Shown here: positions 33,315-44,359 of the stretch, piece by piece
Layout: every line of letters begins with the position of its first letter
Numbering within the stretch: position 1 is the first letter of the stretch
Assembly (NCBI GenBank): GCA_039654915.1
Contig: JBDJPA010000011.1
Span: forward strand, 4,526,001 to 4,590,000
Direction: 5' to 3'
Length of the DNA stretch: 64,000 nt
DNA from: Aquilaria yunnanensis
Lineage: Eukaryota > Streptophyta > Magnoliopsida > Malvales > Thymelaeaceae
The notes under the pieces: model-generated
Database searches by the model: none
Seen by the model: only the letters and a program-made list of their open reading frames with translations
Told to the model about the DNA's origin: nothing
Translations under genes and position numbers: made by a program

Positions 33315-35612
33315 TCAAATTACCAGTTTTCTTTTCTTGTCAAACTGGGGCCAAGATATGTCATATATCAAATACTCCCATGAATTAGGATCATTTTCAC
33401 GCTTCCTCATCATTACATCCATGTACACCTTACCAACTCCCCCATCACCCCAATCACTTCCATAACAACCAAGAACCAGCCAATAATATCTGTCTATAGT
33501 TCTGTCCCATCCAAACCCAATAAGAACTACATAATCCTTCCTTAGACGACGAAACTGTGCATGATCAATTCCATAGATAGGCCCACCATATATTTCCTGT
33601 CAAAAGATTAATGTAGTGAATTAAAAATGTTGGAAATGAAATCACTAATCATATGATATATAAAAGAGACTTACATTTTTCAGACGTGCAAAGTCATCAC
33701 CTACTCGAATTGCAGCCACAATGGGGTGTTCTCTCACAGTCTTCATGGCCTTGACTAAGTCAATACTTGAACCAACAGCATAATTAAAAATGGCAGGAGA
33801 TTCCTGATCAAATGGTAATGAGAATAAAGATGAAAATGAAGTAAAATCTTTTTTTAACAAAAATATTCAACAAGAGAATCCAGAGTAAAAACCTTTGATG
33901 GCTCTAAATCCACAGTATGCCTTTTTAAAAACCTCCACACATCTTGAGCAGTTGCCCCTGAAGATGAAGATCTAACACCATGACTTTCTCCAGAACTTGT
34001 AGTGGCACCACTTTTACTTGATCCAACAACACTGGTTTTCAGCTTTTGAGCAGAAATGATCCTTCTTTCATTAAAATTCTTCTTCCATAAAATCTCAAAG
34101 CAACATGCACAAGCATGTGCCCAACTAGGCACTGCAGAGGAAATTATAATAACCTACTTCAATTATCAAGCACACTAGCTAAATAAATTCTGACTTCTAT
34201 ATGCAGTAAAACACTCAACGTTTAAAGCTTCCAAGATATCATACCCTTATTCAAAACCAACCATCATATCATAAATTGAGATTCAACCCTTATAAACCCC
34301 CCATAGCTTGGTAAGATGTCATTAAGGTTTTGAAAAGCGAAAAGCGCACTATAGCGATAAGGGTTCCAAAGCACAAAGCGCAAAGCGCAAAGCGAAAGCA
34401 AGGGCTTTAATGAAGTAAGGCCTTTAGAGATAAATTCTAGGATATGTAACTAGCTAATTAGATACATAAAAATACCAAAACAAACTACTAAATATGTTTA
34501 ATATCTATAAAAAGACACAAACACATCCGTATAATGTACCAAAGTAGAAATAACAATTTATAGAAAAATAGTAAAACCAAATACCCTAAATCCCAAGTCT
34601 CAAAATACTCTAAATGCTTTTCTTCTTTGTACTCCTCGGTCCACAATTGTCTGCTTGTTTTCGTTTTTTTCGAGTCTCTTCATTGCCTCTCTTTTTTATT
34701 CCTGCTGCTCTTCGTTTCATCTCTTTTTTATTTCTCTCTCCCCCTCTTTAATTCTTTCAACTCACGTATGTTTCAATTCAACCCTAATTTTTTTATTTTT
34801 TCAACCCGCCTCCTCTTTCTTTAAGTGTAACTTTAGATAAAATTATTTTATCTTTTTTTAAAAAAAAAAAATTACAACTTAACTAAAGCGACGCTTTGCG
34901 CCATGGCCAAAGCGTGCACTTCGGGCGCTTAAAGCGCACTTTTTAAAAAGGGCGTCGCTTTCATCGCGAAAAGCGCTGGAGTCCTATCGCTATGCGCTTT
35001 GCGCTTTTAATAACCTTGGATGTCATGCATTGTTATTTGAGGACATGGATTCACGGCTGTCCACCAACAGTACTCAATTACCAAAATCAACCCCCACACC
35101 AACTGGTTTAAATTACAAGTAACTACCAATTCTATCTATATGGTTAACAAAATTATTCAAAATTAACTTGCAATCTATGGGTCTATTTTCATTTCTTCAC
35201 AAAACTAAGATTTTAGGGACAACCCCCTAGTTCTCTCATTTGGTATAGAACCCTCAATACTTCAATCTTTTAATTCATAGCTCAAAATTACAAACCACTT
35301 TCAAGCCAAGTCTCATAAGTTATGTTAAACAATTAGGGCATGCACATAACAAAAGTAAAATAGAAGAAGACGAAGAAAGCCATTACATTGATCATGGCTT
35401 AGGTCTGGAACCGCACTCCAGAAACCTTTCCCTCGCCAATCAGCACCACTTCGAAAATTTATGGGTACCTTATTCTGCAAATTAGAAAATTTTTTTAAAA
35501 AAAATAAGAGACCAAACAAGAAGTAAAAGATAATTCAGGGTACTGTACATACCTCTGCCGTGCAGATGTAAGGGGTGGGAGAAAAATCCACATAGTTGCA
35601 TGAATCAGCCAT
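33315..35612 (-). CDS. Papain-like (C1A) pseudoprotease, copy B, open in all exons
   Basis: Five minus-strand exons join in phase: 35553-35612, 35387-35474, 33893-34131, 33675-33803 and 33315-33596, each with GT and AG borders. Started at the first Met of the 5'-most of these, the product is 265 residues. Residues 23-50 resemble the mature papain start (VPINFRSGADWRGKGFWSAV, then DQ). The active-site Cys position, directly before WA, is Ser52 in LPSWAHACACCFE. RRIISAQKL matches the LSEQEL block, and IVAAIRVGDDFARL the VSVAIDAG block. DYVVLIGFGWD matches HAVLVVGYG with Asp193 at the catalytic His position; a His184 lies nine residues upstream, so the alignment there is not certain. YYWLVLGCYGSDWGDGG matches YWIVKNSWGTSWG with Gly215 for the Asn. 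Known family: papain peptidases need Cys, His and Asn; inferred: no peptidase activity. Upstream exons make the true start uncertain. Confidence 0.8.
34323..35018. mobile_element. hAT MITE rich in AAGCGC words, in an intron of copy B
   Basis: Ends TAAGGTTTTGAAAAGCG and (inverted) CAAGGTTATTAAAAGCGC pair. The 8-bp duplication GATGTCAT is exact at 34315-34322 and 35019-35026. Cassette C has the uninterrupted site GTAAGATGTCATGCATTG near 61490. Both ends are filled by AAAGCGC and AAGCGAAAGC repeats. It lies wholly inside the intron between exons 35387-35474 and 33893-34131. Confidence 0.9.
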
Positions 35613-37304
35613 CTGAGCAAAGTTGCCAAAAAAAAAAAAGAAAACATTAGGAGTAGAGATTCATGCAAGAAGGTTGCATGGAGTAGCCATGATCACTTGC
35701 CTTTATGACACCATATTCAATTTATTAGCCACACAAAATGCTTCAAGCAAGTTAATTGGCATCAACTTCACAAATAGTTATCCTTACTAGGTAAAAGAAA
35801 CAAATTCAATATAACCAAACAATATTCTCAACATCATTCAAAAAGTGTTCAATAAATAAAAGAAGAAACATGCACGGAAATGAGAAAAACCATTACTGTA
35901 ATTAACATTGAATAAAAAGAGATGTTCAAAACCAAACGAGAGCATAAAGCTCTTATTCTATATGCAAAAGCATCTTCTAAGAATGGTAATAAATGCCTTA
36001 GCACTCATAATTCACATCATATAAAAAATTCTGTCATATTGAACAATGCAAGACAGTCATAGACTTGCTAATAGCAATTAAAAAATTCAGCATTTTTTAC
36101 ACTGAAATTTTTAGACTGTAGAATTTCAATTCTATGACATTAAAATTTTGCAGCTCCAAACTCTAGAAATCAAAACAACAGAATTTCAACATGCTGCTCT
36201 GGATTTCTACATTTTGAAACACTGCAATTTAGAACTCTAGCTTTTATGAAACTCATTAATTACATAACACCAAATCACCAGTGATGCCCAATCCATGACA
36301 TAAATTCAATAAGTTGCAGCCAAAACTATATCTTAAAAGGAAGTAGAGAAAAAAGTAGCAAATATTTGGTTCTAAAACAGTAACAGATGATGTCTGCTAA
36401 CCAATATGAATACAGCAAACCACCTAGTATATTGATCAATTAAACCATTAAAGTTGCATCAATCACCGGAATATTCGCAGAGACTTTGTAGAACTTGGAT
36501 TAAAGTATGCAGAAACTTCAAATTGTGCTTTAGACAATTATCCAATCAGAGAAATCATTGGAATTTTTGCAGGCGATGTGAAGGGATTGCACATCACTAC
36601 AAGGAAAAAGAGTTACCAACATCTTTTCTTTTCTGGAACCTTCCCAGCATTTGTAAATGCCGCAAAAGTTCTGCCAACCGTTCAAAATTGCTGGTAAAAA
36701 CAACTGGCAGGAATACATCACAAAGAATCCAGCCTGTTATTAGCATCTAAGAACAATGGCAAAACCCTGAAATTTGCAGGATTTGATTCCAAAACACTGC
36801 TGAAAACAAACTATTCCAGCATATCTTCTCCACACTACGGAGGTAAAGGCATAAGCTTTTTACTTTCAAAACACTAAAAGAACCTTAACAACAACATTTG
36901 AGGGAAAACACAGCCAGATTTCGAGCTTTTGACTACCTAAACATCTACAATCACCACATATTGTTCTTCAATATGACATCAAATATACAAAAACAAATAT
37001 TTTCTTCATTGATGAAGTTGAGACAAAATTCAAAAGCACCTCAAAAGAGTACCAACTGCTGACATTCATAAAGCTAATAATGTGCCCATTGATATTCTAT
37101 TCACAATTATTTGCAAATAACAAGAATAGAAACATGACCTCTGGATATCAAGCAACATCTATAGCCAAGGGCTTTTCTCCCATAAATATATCTAAAAGAG
37201 GAATCAGATGGTTTTAGCCAAAAACTAGTCAATTAGACAATATGAATGCACCGCATCTAGTGTTTTAGGCCTAGTGGAAAACCTCAACATGTTAAGCTAC
37301 TTAC

Positions 37305-37379
37305 TTTAGCTGTATCCTGAAAGCCTCCTTCACTTGTACTGCTTTCCTTCAACGAACCAGTAAGCAGCTCAGCCAGCCC
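37305..37379 (-). CDS. Upstream exon of pseudoprotease copy B (75 bp)
   Basis: On the minus strand TTTATTTGCAG precedes and GTAAGT follows a 75-bp segment that reads GLAELLTGSLKESSTSEGGF plus QDTAK in phase 0, and it can join in phase to the exon at 35553-35612 across a 1.69-kb intron. In copy C the same exon has GAA changed to TAA. It may be coding or a 5' UTR exon, since a Met codon opens the next exon. Confidence 0.6.
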
Positions 37380-37753
37380 CTGCAAATAAACATCACATGT
37401 CTATCAGTGATTCAGAAGGCCATGACTGTGAAGTTAGTATATCATGTTTGAAATTCAATAACTTAAATTGTCTTGTACATATAGCAGGGGTGATCAATTT
37501 GTTTATTCAGTTATGACCTTCGGATGCTTTTAATCTCTGTTCAATCTCAAACATACTGGTATAGTGATGAAAATATAGCATAATAGAAGCAACTATGCAA
37601 AAGCACGCCATAACATCCAAATCCAAATCAATAATAATGTAATCAAAGAATAGGCAAAAAGAATGGCTAACTATTCAAGAACAAAGCACAGAGGAATCAA
37701 GAGGAATCAAGCAAATCAGACTATCAGAGAGAATGCTCGGAAGGACAATCAAT

Positions 37754-37985
37754 TCAAGAACGGGTATTAATCTTGCTGGTCATTGGAGAGGAATCGAGTA
37801 AATCAGGGAGGACTTCTTCAAGACAGGCGGCCGAAAAACAAGCAAAACAAAGAACCAGACAGTAACGATGAATGAGTAAAAAACTGAAAGTGGCGGCCGG
37901 CATCTTCCTCAGCTCAACAGAATTATACCAATCAAACAAAACCCTAGATTCCCTGGTTGTTCGTCTGTCTCACTTTTGGTTTCCG
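37754..37985 (-). other. Probable first exon and leader of pseudoprotease copy B
   Basis: The minus strand has a leader with CTAGGGTTTTG, common in plant 5' UTRs, followed by ATG in AAGATGCCGGCCGCC. The frame reads MPAATFSFLLIHRYCLVLCF and has a hydrophobic stretch that could be a signal peptide, running to a stop near 37769. I cannot find a convincing GT donor that joins it in phase to 37305-37379, so the first intron and the start codon remain open. Confidence 0.45.
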
Positions 37986-38089
37986 GTTTCGAATGAGAGG
38001 GTGAGCGGCGTTGAGAGTGAGACCCCGCGTGGCCTCCTCCCCTCTTTTCTCATCATCATGGACCTTTTAGGGTTGGACTAGTTCAATCG

Positions 38090-38822
38090 AACGGTCCATT
38101 AATACAAGCATGTACAAATGATTAGGTCTATGAAGGCCAAGAGTAAAAAAAAAAAAAAACTCAGTCTTTTGGTGACCAAATTTTAATTAAAGCAAATCGA
38201 TTTACGGTTATTTTGGGAAGAATTGAAATTTTCCTCACCTCTAACATGTACAAATGCTTTTTTGAGACCCAGACCAAAAGTAGATAAATTATAATAATTA
38301 AAGTTTCATTTTAGAAAAAAAAATAAAGAAAATCAATAAAAAAAAGTTAGGATCAAGACAAAAAATAAAAAAAAATTTAGGTATTAAGGATTTAACAATT
38401 AACTTAATGAAGATAAAAAATAGTTTAACTAAAAAATAAACAAATTATAGTCGCCAATGTCTTATCTCAGAAGATGATATATAAAAAACAACAAAAAAAA
38501 AATTGGGGGCAAGGGGGAAAATAGAATATTTAATTAAATAATTATGAAATTTGAGGACCCAAATGTAACATGAATATAATTTAGAGCCTAAAATGGAAAA
38601 ATTAGAAAATTCAAGACTTAAACCGTCTTTTAACTGAAAAAAATTGTAAGACAAACTAAAACTTAAAAAATTGCAACATAGGCCCTCAGAAAGGCGAGCA
38701 CCTTGTTAAAAAATGTTCAAACTCAAAAAAGAGCAAATCGCATCCTAAAAAAAGTAGCAATAACTTAATACCCAGCTGTGGGTAAAAAAATTTTCAATAC
38801 ATTGATTACCAACTGCTCACTA
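38090..38822. other. No gene recognised
   Basis: AT-rich sequence upstream of the pseudoprotease gene; probably includes the body of the element whose right end is at 38856, but no left end is visible. Confidence 0.3.
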
Positions 38823-38856
38823 ATAGCCATTGGTAAATGCCCATTTTTTAGTAGTG
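38823..38856. mobile_element. Orphan CACTA-type terminus
   Basis: The end CCCATTTTTTAGTAGTG, inverted CACTACTAAAAAATGGG, is the same type of terminus as the element at 18734-22486, preceded by subterminal words such as GCCATTGGTAAATGCC. A matching left end with the ATG-like 3-bp flank is not found in the window, so the element is truncated or longer than it looks. Confidence 0.55.
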
Positions 38857-39590
38857 ATGGATTAACTTGGCATGATTGTTGATGATATTACTGAGATGCC
38901 ATCTCATTTTGCCTTATAATTTTAATTCTGTAAGTTTTGGTGAAATAGGTGTGGAACAAGGAGTTGACCACTCACCCACTAAACATGTTTCGTTGAAAAA
39001 AAGGCAATTCCCTTACTTTATGCTCTCTAAGTGGAAATATTGAGAATATTTAGTGTAAAAGGTGAAGTAGATTAGGCAGGGCGATACTTTTGACTACTAC
39101 AAGACTTAGTTAAATCTTGTGTGGAGAAGAGCTGTAGATTTAGAATCCTCAGCATAATAGACCAATTTATATTGATATTTATACTTTATTTTGTTTAGAT
39201 GAACTTCTGTAGATGGTTTATCCTTGTCCTTAAATTAATTTTGTTCATAAAACAATACTGTGATGTACAAAGCAATAATTTTGATCAATGCAAAATGATT
39301 ACACAATGCATGAGATATGGAATGGGAGTTTTCAAGTTTGGCTCCATTGTGTCTTCTAAACACAATTTTTTGTTTCCTTCATGCCATGGAAAACTTATTT
39401 TAGTACTGGAAGATGAGATATCTAATGGAAGTTCTCAACCCTTTTGGGTGGACAATATCATATCTTAATACATTTTTTTTTTTTTGCTAAAAAAATCTTA
39501 ATATAATTTTATAACATATATTATATTATACTCTAAAAGAGGAAGAGATTTCACTGTTCATCAATGGTGATTACTATAGATGAACAGTTG
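38857..39590. other. Unassigned sequence
   Basis: A plus-strand ORF at 39199-39468 (89 codons) shows no recognisable domain. It could belong to the degenerate element to its right, but I see no direct support. Confidence 0.3.
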
Positions 39591-40370
39591 CATATTAGGA
39601 GAACCTTCTAATTCCATTTGAAAGAAGAAAAATCTAGACCAGAGGAAAATATGAGGATATGTTGTTCTCATATTGGGACTACATTAAGGCTTGGGATGAA
39701 GTCTTCCATGTTCAGATCAGAGACCATCAGCATTCGTGGATGACTTTATTCAAGACCAGGCAAAGAAAATTTCCTAACTAGTTTTATAACTGGTACTTTG
39801 AAAATGGTTTGTTCAGAGACTCCTTCCCAGAACAAGTTATGAAAGTCTTTTGAAGGATTCTACATGTTCCAAGAATAATTTCTTCAGAAAGATCAAAAGG
39901 TGTCATTCCCGGATTTCTCTTTTGTGGCTATGAACCATATTTCTTGACTCCTCTAATGGCACTATAAAAAGAAAGAAGTGGATTATGATACCCACTTTAC
40001 TCTTTGCCTAAAACGAATTTGAGAATCAAAATGGTGAAATAATTGTATCATTAACCAATATTTACCTAAGAATATCAAATTTGATAAAATTGATTTAATT
40101 GATGAATAAGAGAACCCAGATGAAGACTTCTTGAACGTCATACTTAACCGTTTCTATCAAAAAGGTCAGTTTAGGGATAACCAGATTTTTGTCTCTATAA
40201 TGAAATAGAGGATATTAAAATATGCCCAAAGATAATTGGCTAAAACATGCTAAAACAGCATTGGATCCTTATTTGACAAGGATGACTCAGAAGGGCCCCA
40301 GTAAAGGCATATTTGATTCAGTCCTTTTATTTTCTATGATTTTTGCAAGTGTCAGCAGAAACTGACAAAG
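39591..40370 (+). pseudogene. Degenerate retroelement or endogenous pararetrovirus-like ORF
   Basis: Read in one main frame with stops and shifts, 39630-39870 resembles a conserved block (YWDYIKAW, then an HSW motif and a FYNWYFENG-like block) found in the N-terminal part of polyproteins of repeated plant retroelements that I associate with endogenous caulimovirids. RT or protease motifs are not present in the interval. To the right lies a TATTTAAGG box (about 40530) and a tRNA-Met-like primer site (40888-40900), as expected in such an element's control region. The assignment to virus versus LTR element is tentative; the reading frame is dead. Confidence 0.4.
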
Positions 40371-40801
40371 AAGAAAAGCAACCAGCAATCTGCCAGCTGT
40401 TCAGAATTACTGTCTCCACCAACTAAAATAATGGAGCATCAACACGGAACTAACCGGGGTGGTCCCATATTTCCTTTCTCTTTAATTGGAGAAGAATAAC
40501 TAAGCCTAAGGATATCCGCCTATTTAAGGGAGCCTCCCTCCAGAGTTTGGCATCTGAAAAATTTCTATCTCCCTTTCTCTTCTAGTTTATGTGCTAGACG
40601 TCTTTCTTACTTCCACCAGAGCCTCCATTTTATCACTTAGTGCTTAAGCAGTGTGCCTGTACCTAGACCATAGTGGTGTCAATCCTGTTGAAGCTCAGGT
40701 TTTTACTTCAACAGTTCAAGTTTGTAACCTTTCTAGTGTTCTTAATCTTTGTGTGGTAAACTAGATTTCACTAACTCTCTATAAGTTTGTATTTTAAGTA
40801 A
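40371..40801. other. Possible LTR or intergenic control region
   Basis: Contains a TATA-like CTATTTAAGG near 40530, a T/C-rich stretch and many AGTTTGTA words, and leads directly to a primer-binding-like site. No second copy of this stretch exists in the window, so LTR status is unproved. Confidence 0.35.
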
Positions 40802-41074
40802 ATAAATCATATGAATGCATTTCTAATTTATCTTGGTGCTTGTGTCTAAGCTTCCTTTATGCTTGAATTTGAACCACCTGGGCATTTTGGTATTAGGGCC
40901 ATAATCACTATTTTTCATGTTATTTTTGGTGTTTGATTGTATGTTTTAAACCATAGGTCCTTCTTTGTAAAAACAAGAAAACTAAAAACCCTAACCTAGA
41001 ATGTTATGCAGGAGCAAAAGTCAAAATCTGGCCTTGGTAGTGTTAACTTTGTCGGCAAAATTGGGAAGCTACCT
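40802..41074 (+). repeat. Left 273-bp direct repeat flanking cystatin-like copy C
   Basis: Runs from ATAAATCATATGAATGCAT through TTTTGGTATTAGGGCC to GGGAAGCTACCT. The same 273-bp length recurs at 44360-44632 with scattered substitutions. Its right 60 bases correspond to the 3' flank of the cystatin-like genes, so it joins element leader and host spacer. Confidence 0.85.
40888..40900 (+). promoter_or_regulatory. tRNA-Met-type primer binding site, left copy
   Basis: TGGTATTAGGGCC resembles TGGTATCAGAGCC, the complement of the 3' end of initiator tRNA-Met used as primer by plant copia elements and caulimovirids. Confidence 0.55.
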
Positions 41075-41973
41075 AGTTATGAGCTTAAAGTATTAGGGTC
41101 TTGTGAGCAGATCGATTCTGAGTTCTCTAAGGATACGGGATATGAAGCATGCACACGAGAAAATGGTCTCGTCAATGCATTTCTGCAGCAACAGTCTTGT
41201 CCTCGGAGCGCCGGGTCGACTTACAGAGGCTTTTGTTGAGTGCAACACGGCTGTTCATCAATGGGCAAATCATTATTTGGCAATAATTCTATCTCAGCTA
41301 GCTCTGACATTGACGTGCCTGATATACACTCATAACCCTTGCTTTGCACAAAGGCAGCAGGCACCAAAGACTTTCGTTACTGATTTCATATGCCTTCAAC
41401 CAAAAGCAGAACAAGCTGTACAGCACCCCAACCAGACCAGTGATCATGCTCTTAGTGCATATGAATCAGTCAACCTCAGGCAGTAGCTGAACACTTTGAC
41501 AAATGCAATAATGCATGAAATCAACTGGTAAATGTTTCACTTGAGGAGAGCAATCTACATCTATCTGCTTGTGTTTATACGGTTTTTGGCTCAAAAGTCC
41601 TTGGGGCCTGTCTGGTAGTCACACAATCTAAAATCAGCCTTCGACTGGATCAGACAGTTTCAGTTTACAGGAACACAAAGGTTCAGGCCCCGCTTTGTTA
41701 TTGATTAAGAAGCAGATCATGAAATGTCACCTAGTTAATCCACACAGGCTTTCAGAAAATGATGTCAGGCAGTAGAAATTATGTGCACCACAGATAGACT
41801 ATAGGAATAGGATCAAGATTGCCAGAGCCTACACGTCCAGAGCAAGCATAAATAATGTTTACTCATAATTATAAGTATGTTTTCACACACATATCAGCCC
41901 ATGAGTTCAAAAGCTGAATTTAGATAGATAGGATAAAGATTTTGGCAAGACCCAACAGGCCTACATCTGAGGA
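41075..41973. other. 3' flank of cystatin-like copy C, no gene
   Basis: On the minus strand it matches the 3' flank of copy A (2082-2740) and parts of copy B (24904-25193). It holds the presumed 3' UTR. The plus-strand ORFs at 41006-41239 and 41103-41486 are readings of the reverse strand of this flank and have no domain. Confidence 0.6.
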
Positions 41974-43417
41974 TCACTGAGCATCAGAACTGTCTCTTAA
42001 CTCTTGCCATGGATCCATCAAGGACAAAGGAACAGGTTGATCCAGATATCCATCTGCAAAATGTGCATGAAAAGAAATAAATATACAGCAATGATGTAGC
42101 TGATAAGATGATATGGCAGTGAGCATTATCACCAATTTTGTGCCACAGTGCTAACAAACCCATGTTTGATAGAGGATGTGAATAACATTCATCCATCACA
42201 GCATGAACTTATTCATGGATGGTTACTCAGGCAAACGCAATATGAAGCTAACTTAACAGGCATATATTCATACAATAGTTTATAAATTGTTAATTATTGC
42301 AAGATTAGAAAGCCAATATGATTTCACAAGCACGCTAAAATGAGAAAGCATCAAACCCCATTAAAGAAATGGCTTGACTCAATTGGTAATTGCATATCAC
42401 ATTCTTCGTGAAGCATGAAGGCACAGAGCATGAGAACAGTTCAAGTGCTGATAGAGAAACTAAATCGAAGATGATTACTTTATATGGATTTGGCATATAT
42501 TACAGGAGAACTATAAAACAACAGAAAATTCTTACCTGGATACCGGTCGCAATACTCAACTCGCAGCATGGTAGGACCAAACGAGCATGCCATAAGCACA
42601 ATGGCTCGAAAAGTTTCAATGGAACCATTTTCAGGATTCTTGGCCTCGAAGGTGATATTGTACTGAAAACTCCAGGAATGTCTACAGTTAAGCCTAACAA
42701 TCCTTAAAAACTCAAACCTCTTCTCCTGCAAAAAATGGCACATAACACATAACAGGTACCAACTGATCAGCAGCAAAGCATATGTACAAACATACAAGTG
42801 TAAATTAAATGCTATGATCAGAAACAGGATTATGATTAAAAGAAAGGGGAAAACTCAAGGGGAAAACTCAACTAGTTTTTCGTTCAAATGCCGGATCGCT
42901 TCCCTGGCGACATAATTGGTCGTGCAGAAACTTTCGGGGCTCACGGGGAAAATACCACCCCACTGAACAACAGCTGGAATGTCTGGAATGTCACCGAATC
43001 CCTTCGAACAGGACAAGAAACACAAACGAATCGCTAAGCCCATTTTTCTGAATATGAACAGAAATTAATTATAAAGGTGGTAGATCAGAGAATTACTTCG
43101 CTTCGCTTCAGGGCCGCTTCGTATTCGTCAAGTTCGGCCTCAGTCGGCGCCGGAATATCCTCGCGATGCCAAACGGGAGACTCCGGACAGCATTCGGAAT
43201 CTGATGGCAAGCCACTTGAAACATTCTCCGAGTCTTCATAACCGTCGTGTTCTGCAGTCGAAACGTTTCCATATAAAACATTCTCAGGGTCTTCACAGCC
43301 GTCGTATGAACTGCCGTAATCGCGGCGCTGCTTCGTCGGCGCTGGCGAATCCGTCAGAAGAGAGAACGATCGGAGGAGGGAATCGACCAAATCCTCTGGC
43401 GCAGAAACGTTCGCCAT
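41974..43417 (-). CDS. Cystatin/monellin-like protein, copy C, intact four-exon gene
   Basis: Exons on the minus strand are 43097-43417, 42873-43001, 42536-42725 and 41974-42053, all with GT donors and AG acceptors, joining in phase to 239 residues. The ATG at 43417 (MANVSAPEDLVDSLLRSFSL) matches copy B. Residues 1-107 are acidic and low in structure, ending near EAELDEYEAALKRSE. Exon 2 gives GFGDIPDIPAVVQWGGIFPV and a helix-like NYVAREAIRHLNEKL. Exon 3 gives FEFLRIVRLNCRHSW and QYNITFEAKNPENGS, the helix then paired-strand pattern of cystatins, but the inhibitory QxVxG loop is replaced by CRHSWS (164-169). Exon 4 ends SLMDPWQELRDSSDAQ. Related plant proteins I recall carry the cystatin/monellin fold without proven inhibitor activity; no signal peptide is seen, so a cytosolic or nuclear site is inferred. 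The exon 2 acceptor (GTTCGAAG) is the weakest border. Confidence 0.8.
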
Positions 43418-44359
43418 CACGTATACCAGCGAATTGAATCACAAGACGAACGACCTATGGATCTCAGGCAGAGACAAACCCTATCCCCAATTCTCCTGCT
43501 TGCGGTGAGGAGTTTAATAACCCTAAATCTATTATATATATATATATATATATATATAAAAAGAGCAGGACACATTCCTTAATTCGGGCTCCGACATAAT
43601 GGTACTACAAAATGCGGAAAAAAGAAAAAGTTCAAAATGCCCTTTAGACAAGTGATGGAAAAGTTAACACTGTTATGCCACTTTAATGAAACAAATCGTT
43701 TCACATCAATAAAAAAAAAAGCGTTTTCGAGCATTTATTATTAACTAGGTTGGCACCGTTTTCCATTTTGATTTTGAATGAAATCTGTACCAATTAACAA
43801 ATTTTCCTCCGGTCATTTCTCCTCCAATCCAGTTACTTCCCTATTTTTTTTGTTATTTTCCATGATAGAATTATCACTCTTCTAAATCAGGCACCCACAA
43901 CCACCTAAACTTATCATTATCTCTTCTCTCTGATTTCTTCCTCCGTTTTACTTCAGCCACTCAATACAGGTATGAGAAGCCACTATCAAATTACCCAACT
44001 TCTCGCCTTTTTCGACCGTTGGTGGATTTATCTTTAAAGAAATCGATGGACGAGTTGAAACCAAAATTGACTTTTTGACACCAAACGGATCGAGAAGAAA
44101 GGAGAAGTAAGGCATGCCAAATGGATTGATAAGAAAGAGGACGCAACGCAGAGACAGAGAGAAAAATCAAAGAGATAATTGTGATCAGGTATGAAGTTTT
44201 TTTATTAGTTTTTCCTTTGGTTTTATATATCTATGTTGGTCATGTAATTTTTCCTTTGGCTTTATTTTGTGGTGATACTATGGTTTAACCGTTGCCAATG
44301 CCAGCAGTTTCTAGTATGCGGGGCCCTCGACACCGCCATTGAAAAGACATCTCTGGTGG
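43418..44359. other. 5' flank of cystatin-like copy C and unassigned sequence
   Basis: 43418-43500 matches the leader of copy B. A (TA)n run lies at 43532-43558, about 120 bases upstream of the ATG. 43560-44359 has no recognisable ORF; CAATACAGGTATGAG (43964-43978) looks like a splice donor context, but no exon can be supported. Confidence 0.4.

Noticed and set aside
36454..36850. Plus-strand open stretch with partly conserved counterpart at 62927-63348, opposite the pseudoprotease intron
   Set aside because: Frames differ by indels between the two copies, there is no domain, and both strands are equally open; it is conserved intron sequence from the duplication.
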